Shown: positions 7,019-15,567, counted from the stretch's first letter. The stretch is DNA of 20,154 nt from Neisseriaceae bacterium (GCA_030146285.1 JASLBZ010000035.1:1-20154), one strand, 5' to 3'. Numbers and translations are program-made. Notes: a model not told the origin generated them from the sequence alone.

Positions 7019-7671
7019 TATTGCACCACCTTTAGCTGATACGTATAAATAATTCTGGTATCATTTTTATCTTTATTGATCAGTAAGTCACCTGCATCAT
7101 TTTGGTCTTTAATATTGGCATCACTAAAATACCAAACTACCCTAATCACCGCATCTGTATCTGTACTTGAGTTTGTCACTAAATTATCACAATTTAAAAA
7201 AGGCTCAACTTCCTCGAATTTGGTAGGTAAATTAGCTTTTTTAACAGTCACATTGCTACAAACTTGCATCCTCACAGAGGCATTGAGTATTTGTTCCTTA
7301 ATACTGTTCTCAAATCTTTTCAATTGGGCACATGCCATTTGTTTTTGACTTTGAGTCGCACCACTATTACTAGCACACGAGATGGGCTTATTAGGATCCG
7401 TAATTTTATAATTATCAAACTTTTTGATTGAAACTGCCTGGTTTCTTTCTTGCAAAGTTACATTGGCGAGCATCCCTTCAACCAAGCTTTCTGTTGCTTC
7501 TGCCACCACCGAAGTATAAAAAGATTCTCGTATGCTGCTTTGTGTTTTAAGCTGAATGCCAATCATGGACAACAGACCAAAAGCCAAAACAAACATCGAC
7601 ACCACGACCTCTAATAAGGTCGAGCCTTTTTGATGGCGACGAAGTTTCACTCGATTAATATTATTTTTCAT
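7018..7671 (-). CDS. pilI: Minor pilin PilI (PilV family)
   Basis: 217 aa. A basic leader ends in RRHQKG; the cut is G16|S17, giving S-T-L-L-E with Glu21 at +5. This G|S cut is common in PilV-type pilins. The region FGLLSMIGIQLKTQ (31-44) fits the PilV family pattern after the hydrophobic helix. Expected role: minor pilin of the PilHIJK priming complex. Start and stop are tightly coupled: ATGA overlap with pilH upstream and TAATG with pilJ downstream. Confidence 0.86.
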   Translation of the reverse strand: MKNNINRVKLRRHQKGSTLLEVVVSMFVLAFGLLSMIGIQLKTQSSIRESFYTSVVAEATESLVEGMLANVTLQERNQAVSIKKFDNYKITDPNKPISCASNSGATQSQKQMACAQLKRFENSIKEQILNASVRMQVCSNVTVKKANLPTKFEEVEPFLNCDNLVTNSSTDTDAVIRVVWYFSDANIKDQNDAGDLLINKDKNDTRIIYTYQLKVVQ

Positions 7672-8321
7672 TTTGGCCCCCTACTAGAACAACTGCATAG
7701 GACTGCCATATAACCATTAAGCTCTCTATCAGTCTTGGTGCAAATAGATGCTTTACCACCAAAGTCCACATAAGCGATGCTGCATTTTCCCGCATTACCA
7801 CCATCAGCTTCAGTAAACTTGAATCGCACTGCATAGGAAGGGTTGATCATATCGCCAGTACCGATAAATCCAAATTTAGAATTATTCACAAGACTGTATG
7901 CCTCTAACACGGTAGAAGAGCTGTTTGCTAAAGCAGAAACCTCCACTTTAATATTGGGCTTAAGATAAAAGGCATGTAATGACTCATTAGCACTGTAATT
8001 ACCATCTTTGTCTTTATCGGCGAAACCAACAATACCGTTAGCATACTGATTACTCGCCTTGGTTTCGGTACTACAACCATTGATAGTGCCATCTTTTTTG
8101 ACACTTACACCACAAAAATAAGAATTAACACTTTGACGTAAAGCTTCTTGTCTGGTTGTATTCATCACATTGACAAAACCAGAGGCAGCTTCATTGAGTT
8201 TGGCAGAGGCTGTCATTGCGCCCATTGATGGCAAAGCAATGGCTGCAAAAATAGCCATCACGGCTATCGTGACCAGCAATTCGACCAATGTAAAACCGTA
8301 TTGTAGTTTAGAGTTTCGCAT
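7668..8321 (-). CDS. pilH: Minor pilin PilH (FimT/GspH family)
   Basis: 217 aa from ATG 8321, chosen because AGGTGA lies just upstream and because it leaves a normal short leader (MRNSKLQYG). Longer starts at 8339 or 8336 would lie too close to the likely -10 box. Prepilin cut G9|F10 gives F-T-L-V-E, Glu14 at +5, then a hydrophobic helix to about residue 29. The pattern after the helix (MGAMTASAKLNEAASGFVNVMNTTRQEAL) is typical of FimT/GspH: a helix with R-Q-E-A near residue 55. It is the first gene of the pilH-I-J-K-X set, about 120 bases after dnaB with no terminator visible between, so read-through from dnaB is possible. Confidence 0.87.
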   Translation of the reverse strand: MRNSKLQYGFTLVELLVTIAVMAIFAAIALPSMGAMTASAKLNEAASGFVNVMNTTRQEALRQSVNSYFCGVSVKKDGTINGCSTETKASNQYANGIVGFADKDKDGNYSANESLHAFYLKPNIKVEVSALANSSSTVLEAYSLVNNSKFGFIGTGDMINPSYAVRFKFTEADGGNAGKCSIAYVDFGGKASICTKTDRELNGYMAVLCSCSSRGPK

Positions 8322-8346
8322 ACTCACCTGACCCATCAAGAAATGC

Positions 8347-8352
8347 GTTATA
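8347..8352 (-). promoter_or_regulatory. Possible -10 box of the pilH operon (TATAAC)
   Basis: The minus strand reads TATAAC in a very A/T-rich stretch, 25 bases before the pilH ATG. It would give a leader of about 19 bases. No convincing -35 is present at 16-18 bases; TTATCA lies at 15. Confidence 0.3.
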
Positions 8353-8443
8353 AAATTTATGCATTTTTGATAATAACAAGTGAGTATGGATTGTAGAAAT
8401 GGTTTATGACTAGTGGTAATTTATCTAGATGAACGAGCGAATA

Positions 8444-9853
8444 CTACTCGTCATCCATACCACTGAAACCACCTTCGGGAAGTGCCGCATTGTCAAATTT
8501 TGCAAATTGCCCTAAGAACGTGAGAATGACTTTACCTGTCGGACCATTACGGTGTTTACCAATAATGGCTTCAGCATAACCTTTATAAGGTGAATCTGCA
8601 TTGTAATACTCATCTCGGTACATAAATATAATAATATCGGCATCTTGCTCAATCGCGCCTGATTCACGTAAATCCGACATCATCGGGCGTTTATCGGTTC
8701 GTTGCTCAACTGAGCGAGACAACTGAGACAGTGCAATCACGGGAACTTGTAATTCTTTTGCCAACGCTTTTAAAGAGCGTGATATTTCACCGAGCTCAGA
8801 AGAGCGATTATCGCCACGACCTGAACCTGACATCAATTGCAAATAATCAATGACAATTAAGCCCAATTTACCATCGTAGCGTCGAGCCAATCGACGAGCA
8901 CGAGCTCTAACTTCCAATGCAGTCAGGCCTGGTGTTTCATCAATAAAGATAGGTGCATGAGACAGCTTCATTACTGCTTCATTCAAGTGTCCCCAATCAT
9001 CATCACCTAAGCGCCCTGTACGCAAGATATGTTGGTCTAAACGTCCAACAGAACCCAACATACGCATCACCAGTTGTGTACCACCCATCTCCATAGAAAA
9101 AACAGCAACAGGCAGATTCTCTTCTACCCCAACGTGCTCGGCAATGTTCATGGAGAATGCCGTTTTACCCATAGAGGGACGTCCTGCAACAATCACCAAG
9201 TCCCCTGGCTGCAAGCCAGACGTCTTATTGTCTAAGTCAGTAAAACCGGTAGAAACACCTGTCACTTCATCAGGGTTTTCTCGTGAATACAAAGCATCAA
9301 TACGCTCAACCACTTCACTTAACAAGTTAGGCATTTCCAAAAAGCCTTGTTGTGAACGACTGGTACTTTCTGCAATTTGAAAGACTTTGTTTTCAGCCTC
9401 ATCCAAAAGTGCAGCAGCTTCTCTGCCTTGAGGGTTGTATGCAGAGCGGGCAATGTCAGTGCCAACTTGTGCTAACTGGCGCATAATAGAACGTTCGCGC
9501 ACAATTTCTGAATAACGGCGAATGTTCGCAGCAGATGGTGTATTTTGCGCCAAATCGATTAGGTAGGCCAAACCTCCAACATCATCAATCTCGTCTCTGC
9601 GTTGCAATTCTTCTTGAACTGTAATCACGTCAGCAGGACGTGACAATTCTATTAAAGAAGCAATCGCACGGAAAATAAAACGGTGTTCTTGGCGGTAGAA
9701 GTCCTCCGATGTCAAAACATCGGCCATTTTTTCCCATGCCGAGTTTTCTATTAACAAGCCACCCAAAACAGATTGTTCCGCCTCAACCGAGTGCGGTGGC
9801 AATGCCAAGGCAGCCACATCATGATCCACTTCGTTCCAATCGTCCATTACCAT
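8444..9853 (-). CDS. dnaB: Replicative DNA helicase DnaB
   Basis: 469 aa, the normal length, so no intein. DnaB is the hexameric 5'-3' helicase of the replication fork and partner of DnaG primase. The N-terminal domain starts PPHSVEAEQSVLGGLL (about 19-34). The RecA-like motor has Walker A GRPSMGKTA at 224-232 and Walker B LIVIDYL at 332-338, followed by SRSLKALAKELQVPVIALSQLSR (about 358-380), the classical DnaB motif block. The ATG at 9853 is used; ATG at 9847 is equally possible. It is divergent from sodB over a 180-base spacer, and the minor pilin operon follows on the same strand. This order is the one known from Neisseria. Confidence 0.97.
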   Translation of the reverse strand: MVMDDWNEVDHDVAALALPPHSVEAEQSVLGGLLIENSAWEKMADVLTSEDFYRQEHRFIFRAIASLIELSRPADVITVQEELQRRDEIDDVGGLAYLIDLAQNTPSAANIRRYSEIVRERSIMRQLAQVGTDIARSAYNPQGREAAALLDEAENKVFQIAESTSRSQQGFLEMPNLLSEVVERIDALYSRENPDEVTGVSTGFTDLDNKTSGLQPGDLVIVAGRPSMGKTAFSMNIAEHVGVEENLPVAVFSMEMGGTQLVMRMLGSVGRLDQHILRTGRLGDDDWGHLNEAVMKLSHAPIFIDETPGLTALEVRARARRLARRYDGKLGLIVIDYLQLMSGSGRGDNRSSELGEISRSLKALAKELQVPVIALSQLSRSVEQRTDKRPMMSDLRESGAIEQDADIIIFMYRDEYYNADSPYKGYAEAIIGKHRNGPTGKVILTFLGQFAKFDNAALPEGGFSGMDDE

Positions 9854-10033
9854 CTTCTTTCTTCAATCAAGGTTGCTAGTTTATCATTGCCCTATTTATT
9901 TCGATACTTTGTTCTTCGTTATCTGTAATAGCTTGCATCTGTTTTGAGATTAATATATATCATTAGTCCATTCTGCAAAAAAAACGTACAATAGCCTTTC
10001 AAGTTCATTAGTTCACATACCCTAGGAGATGAA
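9854..10033. promoter_or_regulatory. Divergent dnaB/sodB promoter region
   Basis: This A/T-rich spacer serves two opposite genes. For sodB, TACAAT at 9987-9992 is a good -10 candidate, about 42 bases before the ATG, but its -35 is poor. AGGAG at 10024-10028 is a strong ribosome-binding site. On the minus strand TTGCAG, then 15 bases, then TATATT (near 9953-9979) could start a long dnaB leader. No clear Fur or other operator palindrome was found. Confidence 0.45.
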
Positions 10034-10615
10034 ATGGAACACACACTACCAACACTACCTTATGCTCAAGATGCTTTAGAACCACATTTGTCTAAAGAAA
10101 CTTTAGAATACCATTATGGTAAACATCACCAAACTTACATCACCAACTTGAATAACCAAATTAAAGGCACTGAGTTCGAACACTTGTCTTTAGAAGAAAT
10201 TATCCAAAAATCAACTGGTGGCATGTTCAACAATGCAGCTCAAACTTGGAACCACACTTTTTACTGGTTCAGCCTAACACCTAACGGTCAAGGCAAACCA
10301 GCTGGCGAATTGGCTGCTGCGATTGATGCAAAATGGGGCTCTTTTGAGAAGTTCCAAGAAGCATTCAATGCTTGTGCTGCTGGTACTTTTGGTTCAGGTT
10401 GGGCTTGGTTGGTTAAAAACACAGATGGTTCTTTGGATTTGGTATCAACAAGCAATGCGGCAACACCATTGACTTCTGATGCAACGCCATTGCTAACTTG
10501 TGACGTTTGGGAACATGCTTACTACATCGATTACCGCAATAGCCGCCCTAACTACTTAGGTGGCTTCTGGAAAATCGTTAACTGGGATGAAGTTGCAAAA
10601 CGTTTTGCTGCTTAA
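10034..10615 (+). CDS. sodB: Superoxide dismutase, iron type
   Basis: 193 aa, the standard size for a cytoplasmic Fe/Mn SOD; no signal peptide. It converts superoxide to hydrogen peroxide and oxygen. Metal ligands are His27, His74, Asp157 and His161. Gln70 in AAQTWNH and the WEHAYYIDYRN block fit the iron-type family. ATG 10034 has AGGAG six bases upstream. It is the only plus-strand gene in the window, divergent from dnaB and convergent with ppiD. It ends in a strong bidirectional terminator. Codon use looks like that of a highly expressed gene (mostly AAA, GAA, CAC/CAT, GGT/GGC). Confidence 0.97.
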   Translation: MEHTLPTLPYAQDALEPHLSKETLEYHYGKHHQTYITNLNNQIKGTEFEHLSLEEIIQKSTGGMFNNAAQTWNHTFYWFSLTPNGQGKPAGELAAAIDAKWGSFEKFQEAFNACAAGTFGSGWAWLVKNTDGSLDLVSTSNAATPLTSDATPLLTCDVWEHAYYIDYRNSRPNYLGGFWKIVNWDEVAKRFAA

Positions 10616-10628
10616 TTCTTAGGTCACA

Positions 10629-10660
10629 AAAAAAGCGAAGCTTTCGAGCTTCGCTTTTTT
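10629..10660. terminator. Bidirectional terminator between sodB and ppiD
   Basis: A 14-base perfect stem (10629-10642 with 10647-10660) has a TTCG loop. It has A6 on one side and T6 on the other, so it can stop transcripts from both directions. It lies 13 bases after the sodB stop and 14 before the ppiD stop. Confidence 0.95.
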
Positions 10661-10673
10661 ATTGCTTATTGAA

Positions 10674-12524
10674 TTACTGCACTGCATCTGGATTATTACC
10701 AACAGTTTGAATACCTTGTTTGATTTTAATCTTGCTGCTTAATTCTTTTAAGTAAGCACTCAACATGGCTTCGCCTTGCTGTACTGCCAATACCTGTTTT
10801 GCTTGAGGCATCATGGCATCAACACCTTGTGGCAAACGAATATTAGACACTTCCATCAATACCGGCGCAGGCAAGCCTTCTAGCAAGACGTAAGCAGGCT
10901 TACCATTTACAGGTTTCGCTGTTAATAATTTTTCATAGGCTTGCGGTGGCAAATTTTGCTTGGCAATTTCTGTTGTCACAACTTGCTTAGGTGACCATGC
11001 CAAATCAACTGCTTCACCTTTTTGCAATTTAGCCAATGCATCTTGTGCTTTTTTCAATGCAAGCTCATTCACCTTAGCAACAAACACGCTTTGCTCTACC
11101 GCATTTTTGGCTTCAGCAAAACTCAATTGTTTGGCTGCGCGTACTTCAGTGGGTCGAACCACCCAAATGCTGTTGTCTGCGACCGTAATCGGCTCTGAGT
11201 TGTGCTTGGCTTTGATAGCATCAGCCGAGAAAATGGCTTTTAACAATGCTTCAGGCATTTGTTGCTCTTTGGCCTGCGCTTCGGTAATCCATTCGCCGCT
11301 TTGCTCAACGGTAATGCCTAACTTACTTGCTAATTCTTTTAAACTATTGGGATTATTAAATGCCAAATCCGTCATCGTTTCTTTGTCTTCACGCATGGCT
11401 TTCAGTGCTTTTTGCTCTTTTACTTGAGCTGTTAATTGTGGCTTCATACTCTCAAAGCTTGGTGCAGATTTAATGTCCAATACTTTAACAATGTGAAAAC
11501 CAAAATCACTTTTCACCACTGCGCTGATTTCATTGTTTTTAAGCTTGAAAACAGCTGCTTCCAGTGCCGGGCCCAAATTGCCATCGGCTTGCACATAACC
11601 TAAATCACCACCTTTAGCAGCACTGCCCGCATCTTGTGAATACTCTTTTGCTAATGCAGCAAAGCTCTCAGGCTTGGCTTTGACTTTTGCCAACACATCA
11701 GCAGCTTTTTTCTGTGCTGCTTGTACCGCGGCAGCATCCACACCTTGCGGAGCATTAATCAAAATGTGAGCAATCTTGCGCTCAGGCTTAAAGCCTGCTT
11801 TAGCCACGTCATAGGCAGCCTGTAATTCAGCATCGCTGACCGTTTGCTTTTCTGCCAAACGTTTCGCGGCCAATACTACAAATTCAAACTTCACGGCCTG
11901 TGGTTGCATGTACTCTGCTTTATGCGAGTCATAGTATTTTTGCATATCAGCATCATTGACTTTGACTTCAGATGCCAATGCGGCCGTATTGAATGTCAAT
12001 GTGCGAACATCACGTTCTGATTGCATCAAGCCAATCAATTGTTTGGCTTGTACATCGCTCACCAGTTGTCCGTTATTAACCAGATTCAACATGCTGCGCA
12101 ATAAAAATTCACGTTTGATGTTTTGAACAAACATATCTTCCGTTAGGCTTGCTCGTTGCAAATAGTTGTTATACAACTCTTCGCTGAATTTGCCATTGGT
12201 TTGAAATGATGGCTCTTGCATAATGGTTTTTTTAATCTGCTCAGGAGAAACGGTCATGTTTAAATCCGCAGCACCTTGAAGCAGATAGCTTTGATTGATT
12301 AAAGTACCCAAAATAGACTTCTTCACCTCATCCGTAGCAGGACCTTCTAATCCTTCAGCCACGCGAGTCACATCTTGCTCGGTGATTTCTTCATCACCCA
12401 CTTTAACCACGAAATTATCATTTGGTATCGCAATCATGCTTGTACCAAAACCAACAAATGTCAGTGCCAAAATACCGATAACCACTTTGACAGCACGTTG
12501 ATGTTTCTCGACCACTTGGAACAT
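10674..12524 (-). CDS. ppiD: Periplasmic folding chaperone PpiD (SurA-N / parvulin domains)
   Basis: 616 aa, close to the size of E. coli PpiD. The N-terminus has one membrane anchor at about residues 13-33 (VVIGILALTFVGFGTSMIAI) after a short basic cytoplasmic tail, then a SurA-like chaperone domain (about 36-200). A parvulin-type PPIase domain follows at about 250-350, with AHILI at 252-256, GGDLGY at 305-310 and FGFHIVKV at 341-348. It should act on proteins leaving the SecYEG translocon on the periplasmic side. Its place after hupB matches the enterobacterial order lon-hupB-ppiD. No good ribosome-binding site is visible before ATG 12524 (only an A-run). The hupB terminator lies upstream, so ppiD needs its own promoter in 12525-12580. 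Confidence 0.94.
   Translation of the reverse strand: MFQVVEKHQRAVKVVIGILALTFVGFGTSMIAIPNDNFVVKVGDEEITEQDVTRVAEGLEGPATDEVKKSILGTLINQSYLLQGAADLNMTVSPEQIKKTIMQEPSFQTNGKFSEELYNNYLQRASLTEDMFVQNIKREFLLRSMLNLVNNGQLVSDVQAKQLIGLMQSERDVRTLTFNTAALASEVKVNDADMQKYYDSHKAEYMQPQAVKFEFVVLAAKRLAEKQTVSDAELQAAYDVAKAGFKPERKIAHILINAPQGVDAAAVQAAQKKAADVLAKVKAKPESFAALAKEYSQDAGSAAKGGDLGYVQADGNLGPALEAAVFKLKNNEISAVVKSDFGFHIVKVLDIKSAPSFESMKPQLTAQVKEQKALKAMREDKETMTDLAFNNPNSLKELASKLGITVEQSGEWITEAQAKEQQMPEALLKAIFSADAIKAKHNSEPITVADNSIWVVRPTEVRAAKQLSFAEAKNAVEQSVFVAKVNELALKKAQDALAKLQKGEAVDLAWSPKQVVTTEIAKQNLPPQAYEKLLTAKPVNGKPAYVLLEGLPAPVLMEVSNIRLPQGVDAMMPQAKQVLAVQQGEAMLSAYLKELSSKIKIKQGIQTVGNNPDAVQ
11813..11824 (+). repeat. DUS-like 12-mer AGGCAGCCTGTA inside ppiD
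   Basis: An exact copy of the word found twice in the radA/comEC hairpin. It is in the coding region, read on the minus strand as L-Q-A-A-Y. Confidence 0.45.
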
Positions 12525-12581
12525 AATATTTTTTTCAGCTAGAAGTTAATCATAATGTAATGTCATTCTACCGTTTTTATA

Positions 12582-12612
12582 ATAAAAAAGGTGAACAAAA
12601 TGTTCACCTTCT
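12582..12612 (-). terminator. Intrinsic terminator of hupB
   Basis: Ten-base perfect arms at 12588-12597 and 12601-12610 enclose an AAA loop. Read on the minus strand the stem runs into six T. It lies about 30 bases after the hupB stop and ends its transcript before ppiD. Confidence 0.9.
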
Positions 12613-12639
12613 ATACGGTATAGCAATTATTGCTCTGGT

Positions 12640-12909
12640 TTACATTGCATCTTTCAATGCTTTACCAGCGCGGAATTTAGGTGTTTTCGCTGCAGGAATA
12701 ACCAAAGCTTCGCCAGTTTTAGGATTGCGGCCATTACGCTCAGCACGTTCGCCCACGTAGAAAGTACCAAAACCAACCAGTGTCACAGTATCACCAGATT
12801 TCAAAGCAGATGTAACAGCTTCAATCATGCCATCTAGTGCTTTACCAGCAGCAGCTTTAGAGATATCTGCGTTTTGTGCAATTGCTTCGATGAGTTCAGA
12901 CTTATTCAC
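12640..12909 (-). CDS. hupB: DNA-binding protein HU (beta type)
   Basis: 89 aa. HU is the small dimeric nucleoid protein that bends DNA. The N-terminal helical part (MNKSELIEAIAQNADISKAA) is typical, as is the GFGTF turn at 46-50. The arm motif R-N-P-K-T-G at 61-66 carries the intercalating Pro63. The start codon is GTG at 12909, with AAAGGGA about seven bases upstream. The gene lies between lon and ppiD as in enterobacteria. It has a near-consensus promoter about 107 bases upstream and its own terminator, so it forms a single-gene unit with a leader of about 100 bases. Confidence 0.96.
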   Translation of the reverse strand: MNKSELIEAIAQNADISKAAAGKALDGMIEAVTSALKSGDTVTLVGFGTFYVGERAERNGRNPKTGEALVIPAAKTPKFRAGKALKDAM

Positions 12910-12964
12910 AGTAAAGTCCCTTTCTATCAGTTAAATCGTTGGATATTGTTGAATTTCGGACGAC

Positions 12965-12995
12965 TCTCAATTATCAATTCAGTTTCGCATTGAGA
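12965..12995 (-). other. Possible hairpin in the hupB leader
   Basis: Seven-base arms TCTCAAT (12965-12971) and ATTGAGA (12989-12995) are separated by 17 bases. They lie in the predicted untranslated leader between the hupB promoter and its GTG. It might affect mRNA stability or translation. The arms are short, so chance is possible. Confidence 0.3.
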
Positions 12996-13015
12996 ACTTT
13001 TTATCATCATGTAGC

Positions 13016-13045
13016 TTTATAGCAAGCGTAAAAACCCAGTGTCAA
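13016..13045 (-). promoter_or_regulatory. Strong sigma-70 promoter of hupB
   Basis: On the minus strand a perfect -35 TTGACA (13040-13045) is followed by an 18-base spacer (13022-13039) and TATAAA (13016-13021), which has five of six -10 matches. The hupB GTG is about 107 bases downstream of the -10. No other site in the window is as close to consensus. Confidence 0.8.
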
Positions 13046-13068
13046 GAACCGATTGCATAACAACTGGG
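13035..13068 (-). terminator. Probable lon terminator overlapping the hupB promoter
   Basis: CCCAGT (minus strand, at 13063-13068) can pair with ACTGGG (13035-13040), which is followed by five T. The stem can be lengthened by three pairs past a bulge, but the loop is long. It lies about 45 bases after the lon stop. The 3' arm contains the last base of the hupB -35 box, so the two elements overlap. Confidence 0.5.
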
Positions 13069-13113
13069 CATTTCACTACTATTTGCCGATATAAGACACA
13101 ATCTTGCAACACA

Positions 13114-15567
13114 TTAGTGTTTTGTTGCCTTTTGGCTTGACCGCTTAGCGGTATTACCCGTCAGTCCTAATATGCCGTTATCCTCACCCGTTTCCAGTAA
13201 TGGCTTAGGTTCTGTTACCAACGAGAATGCCAAAACTTCATCAATCCACTGCACCGGATGAATCTCCAAACCCTCTTTGACATTCTTTGGAATCTCTTCC
13301 AAGTCCTTCACGTTGTCTTTCGGAATCAAAACATGTTTGATGCCACCGCGAAGTGCCGCCAACAACTTCTCTTTTAAACCACCAATAGGCAATACTTCAC
13401 CACGCAAGGTAATTTCACCCGTCATGGCAACGTCTGCACGAACAGGAATGTTGGTTAAGGCTGAAACAATCGCCAAAGTCATGCCAATACCTGCGCTCGG
13501 TCCATCTTTGGGTGTTGCACCCTCTGGAACGTGTACGTGAATATCGGTTTTTTCGTAAAAGTCATCCGCAATGCCCAGGCTTTCAGCACGTGAACGCACC
13601 ACACTCAATGCTGCGGTAATCGATTCTTGCATCACATCGCCTAGTTTACCAGTGCGAACGATTTGACCTTTACCTTTTAAGGCTGCTGCTTCTACGGTCA
13701 AAAGCTCACCACCAACCTCTGTCCATGCCAATCCAGTCACTTGACCAATGCGATTCTCTGTTTCGGCCACACCATAATCAAAGCGTTGTACACCCAAGTA
13801 CTCATGCAAGTTTGCAGCACTGATGATAACCAACTCGCCATCAAACACTTTGCGGCGTACTTTTTTACCAACACCATCAGCCAAAACGTGATTCATGACC
13901 ACTTTACGGCACAATTTGGCCACTTCTCTGTCCAGTGAACGAACACCGGCTTCTCGCGTGTAATAGCGCACAATGTCGCGTACTGCCGACTCTTGCACTT
14001 CAATTTCACCCTCAAGCAAACCATTGGCTAACATTTGTTTGGGCAATAAATACTTCAAAGCGATGCTGACTTTTTCGTCTTCAGTGTATCCAGACAAGCG
14101 AATCACTTCCATACGATCCAGTAACGGGCCAGGAATGTCCAAAGTATTCGATGTTGCCACAAACATCACATCCGATAAGTCATATTCAACTTCGGCATAG
14201 TGGTCGATGAATGTATTGTTTTGTTCTGGATCCAAAACCTCTAATAAAGCACTGGCAGGATCACCTCGGAAGTCTTGTCCAATCTTATCAACTTCATCCA
14301 ATAAGAATAATGGATTTTTCACGCCCACCTTGGTCATGTTCTGCAAAATTTTGCCAGGCATTGAACCAATGTAAGTACGGCGGTGACCACGGATTTCACT
14401 TTCGTCGCGCATGCCACCCAAAGCCATGCGCACATACTCACGGCCAGTGGCTTTGGCAATCGATTGACCCAATGATGTTTTGCCCACACCAGGAGGCCCT
14501 ACCAAGCAAAGAATTGGTCCTTTTAAGCGATCAACACGTTTTTGGACTGCTAAATACTCCAAAATGCGTTCTTTGACTTTGTCTAGGCCATAGTGATCTT
14601 CATCCAATACCAATTGTGCTTTGGCAATGTCTTTGCTGACACGGGATTTTTTCTTCCATGGCAAATCAACTAAAGTATCAATGTAATTGCGAACCACGGT
14701 TGACTCTGCCGACATCGGTGGCATCATTTTTAGTTTTTTCAACTCAGCCAATACTTTGTTTTTGGCTTCTTCAGTCATGCCTGCTGAGTGAATTTTTTCT
14801 TCTAACTGTTCTAATTCGCTGGTCTCGTCATCTTCGCCCAATTCTTTTTGAATCGCTTTGACTTGCTCGTTCAAATAGTATTCACGTTGTGATTTTTCCA
14901 TTTGGCGTTTAACACGACCACGAATGCGTTTTTCAACTTGTAGAATATCCAATTCAGCTTCTAATTGCTGCAATAGGAATTCCATGCGCTCTGCCACATT
15001 CGACATGCCCAAAATGGCTTGTCGTTTGTCCAGTTTCATTTGCAAATGTGCTGCGATGGTATCCGCAATACGGCTATCATCTTCAATTTCTTGTACATTT
15101 CCCACCATCTCGGCAGGAATTTTTTTGCTTAATTTCGCAAACTGTTCAAATTGACTAAGCAATGTACGACGCATTGCTTCTTTATCAACATCTTCACCCA
15201 TTTCTTCTGTTACGGGCTCAATTTCAGCCATAAAGAAGTTTTCACTCTCATCAATGGCATTCACTGTTGCACGCTCAACGCCTTCAACCAGAACTTTAAC
15301 CGTTCCATCGGGCAGTTTGAGCATTTGCAAAACATTGGCAATCGTACCGACCTCATGCAAATCTTCTGCAGATGGGTTCTCATTACCTGAATTTAGCTGA
15401 GCCAACAAGAAGACTTGTGAATCATCCTCCATCGCTTTTTCTAATGCAGCAATAGACTTATCGCGACCTACAAACAAAGGAAGCACCATATGTGGATACA
15501 CCACAACATCCCTCAAAGGTAGCATCGGTAAGCGCAACTGTTTTTTATCCTGTTGAACATCGACCAT
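13114..15567 (-). CDS. lon: ATP-dependent protease Lon
   Basis: 817 aa from ATG 15567. The frame is open 40 codons further up, but that part runs through the promoter and has no Lon character. The protein starts MVDVQQDKKQLRLPMLPLRD, which fits the LON substrate-binding domain (about 10-200). A helical region follows. The AAA+ domain has Walker A GPPGVGKTS at 357-365 and Walker B FLLDEVDK at 421-428. The protease domain has the Ser691-Lys732 dyad (PKDGPSAG and GGLKEKLLAA). Lon degrades misfolded and short-lived regulatory proteins. It lies between clpX and hupB as in E. coli. The upstream clpX terminator and a heat-shock promoter make it a separate, heat-inducible unit. Confidence 0.97.
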   Translation of the reverse strand: MVDVQQDKKQLRLPMLPLRDVVVYPHMVLPLFVGRDKSIAALEKAMEDDSQVFLLAQLNSGNENPSAEDLHEVGTIANVLQMLKLPDGTVKVLVEGVERATVNAIDESENFFMAEIEPVTEEMGEDVDKEAMRRTLLSQFEQFAKLSKKIPAEMVGNVQEIEDDSRIADTIAAHLQMKLDKRQAILGMSNVAERMEFLLQQLEAELDILQVEKRIRGRVKRQMEKSQREYYLNEQVKAIQKELGEDDETSELEQLEEKIHSAGMTEEAKNKVLAELKKLKMMPPMSAESTVVRNYIDTLVDLPWKKKSRVSKDIAKAQLVLDEDHYGLDKVKERILEYLAVQKRVDRLKGPILCLVGPPGVGKTSLGQSIAKATGREYVRMALGGMRDESEIRGHRRTYIGSMPGKILQNMTKVGVKNPLFLLDEVDKIGQDFRGDPASALLEVLDPEQNNTFIDHYAEVEYDLSDVMFVATSNTLDIPGPLLDRMEVIRLSGYTEDEKVSIALKYLLPKQMLANGLLEGEIEVQESAVRDIVRYYTREAGVRSLDREVAKLCRKVVMNHVLADGVGKKVRRKVFDGELVIISAANLHEYLGVQRFDYGVAETENRIGQVTGLAWTEVGGELLTVEAAALKGKGQIVRTGKLGDVMQESITAALSVVRSRAESLGIADDFYEKTDIHVHVPEGATPKDGPSAGIGMTLAIVSALTNIPVRADVAMTGEITLRGEVLPIGGLKEKLLAALRGGIKHVLIPKDNVKDLEEIPKNVKEGLEIHPVQWIDEVLAFSLVTEPKPLLETGEDNGILGLTGNTAKRSSQKATKH

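Noticed and set aside
8322..8339. Longer pilH start (TTG 8339 or ATG 8336)
   Set aside because: ATG 8321 has AGGTGA just upstream and gives a normal short prepilin leader.
9945..9965. Fur-box-like A/T palindrome upstream of sodB
   Set aside because: Fewer than half of the 19 positions match the Fur consensus; the stretch is simply A/T-rich.
10960..11427. 155-codon plus-strand open frame opposite ppiD
   Set aside because: Shadow frame rich in Ala, Ser and Thr, opposite a confident gene.
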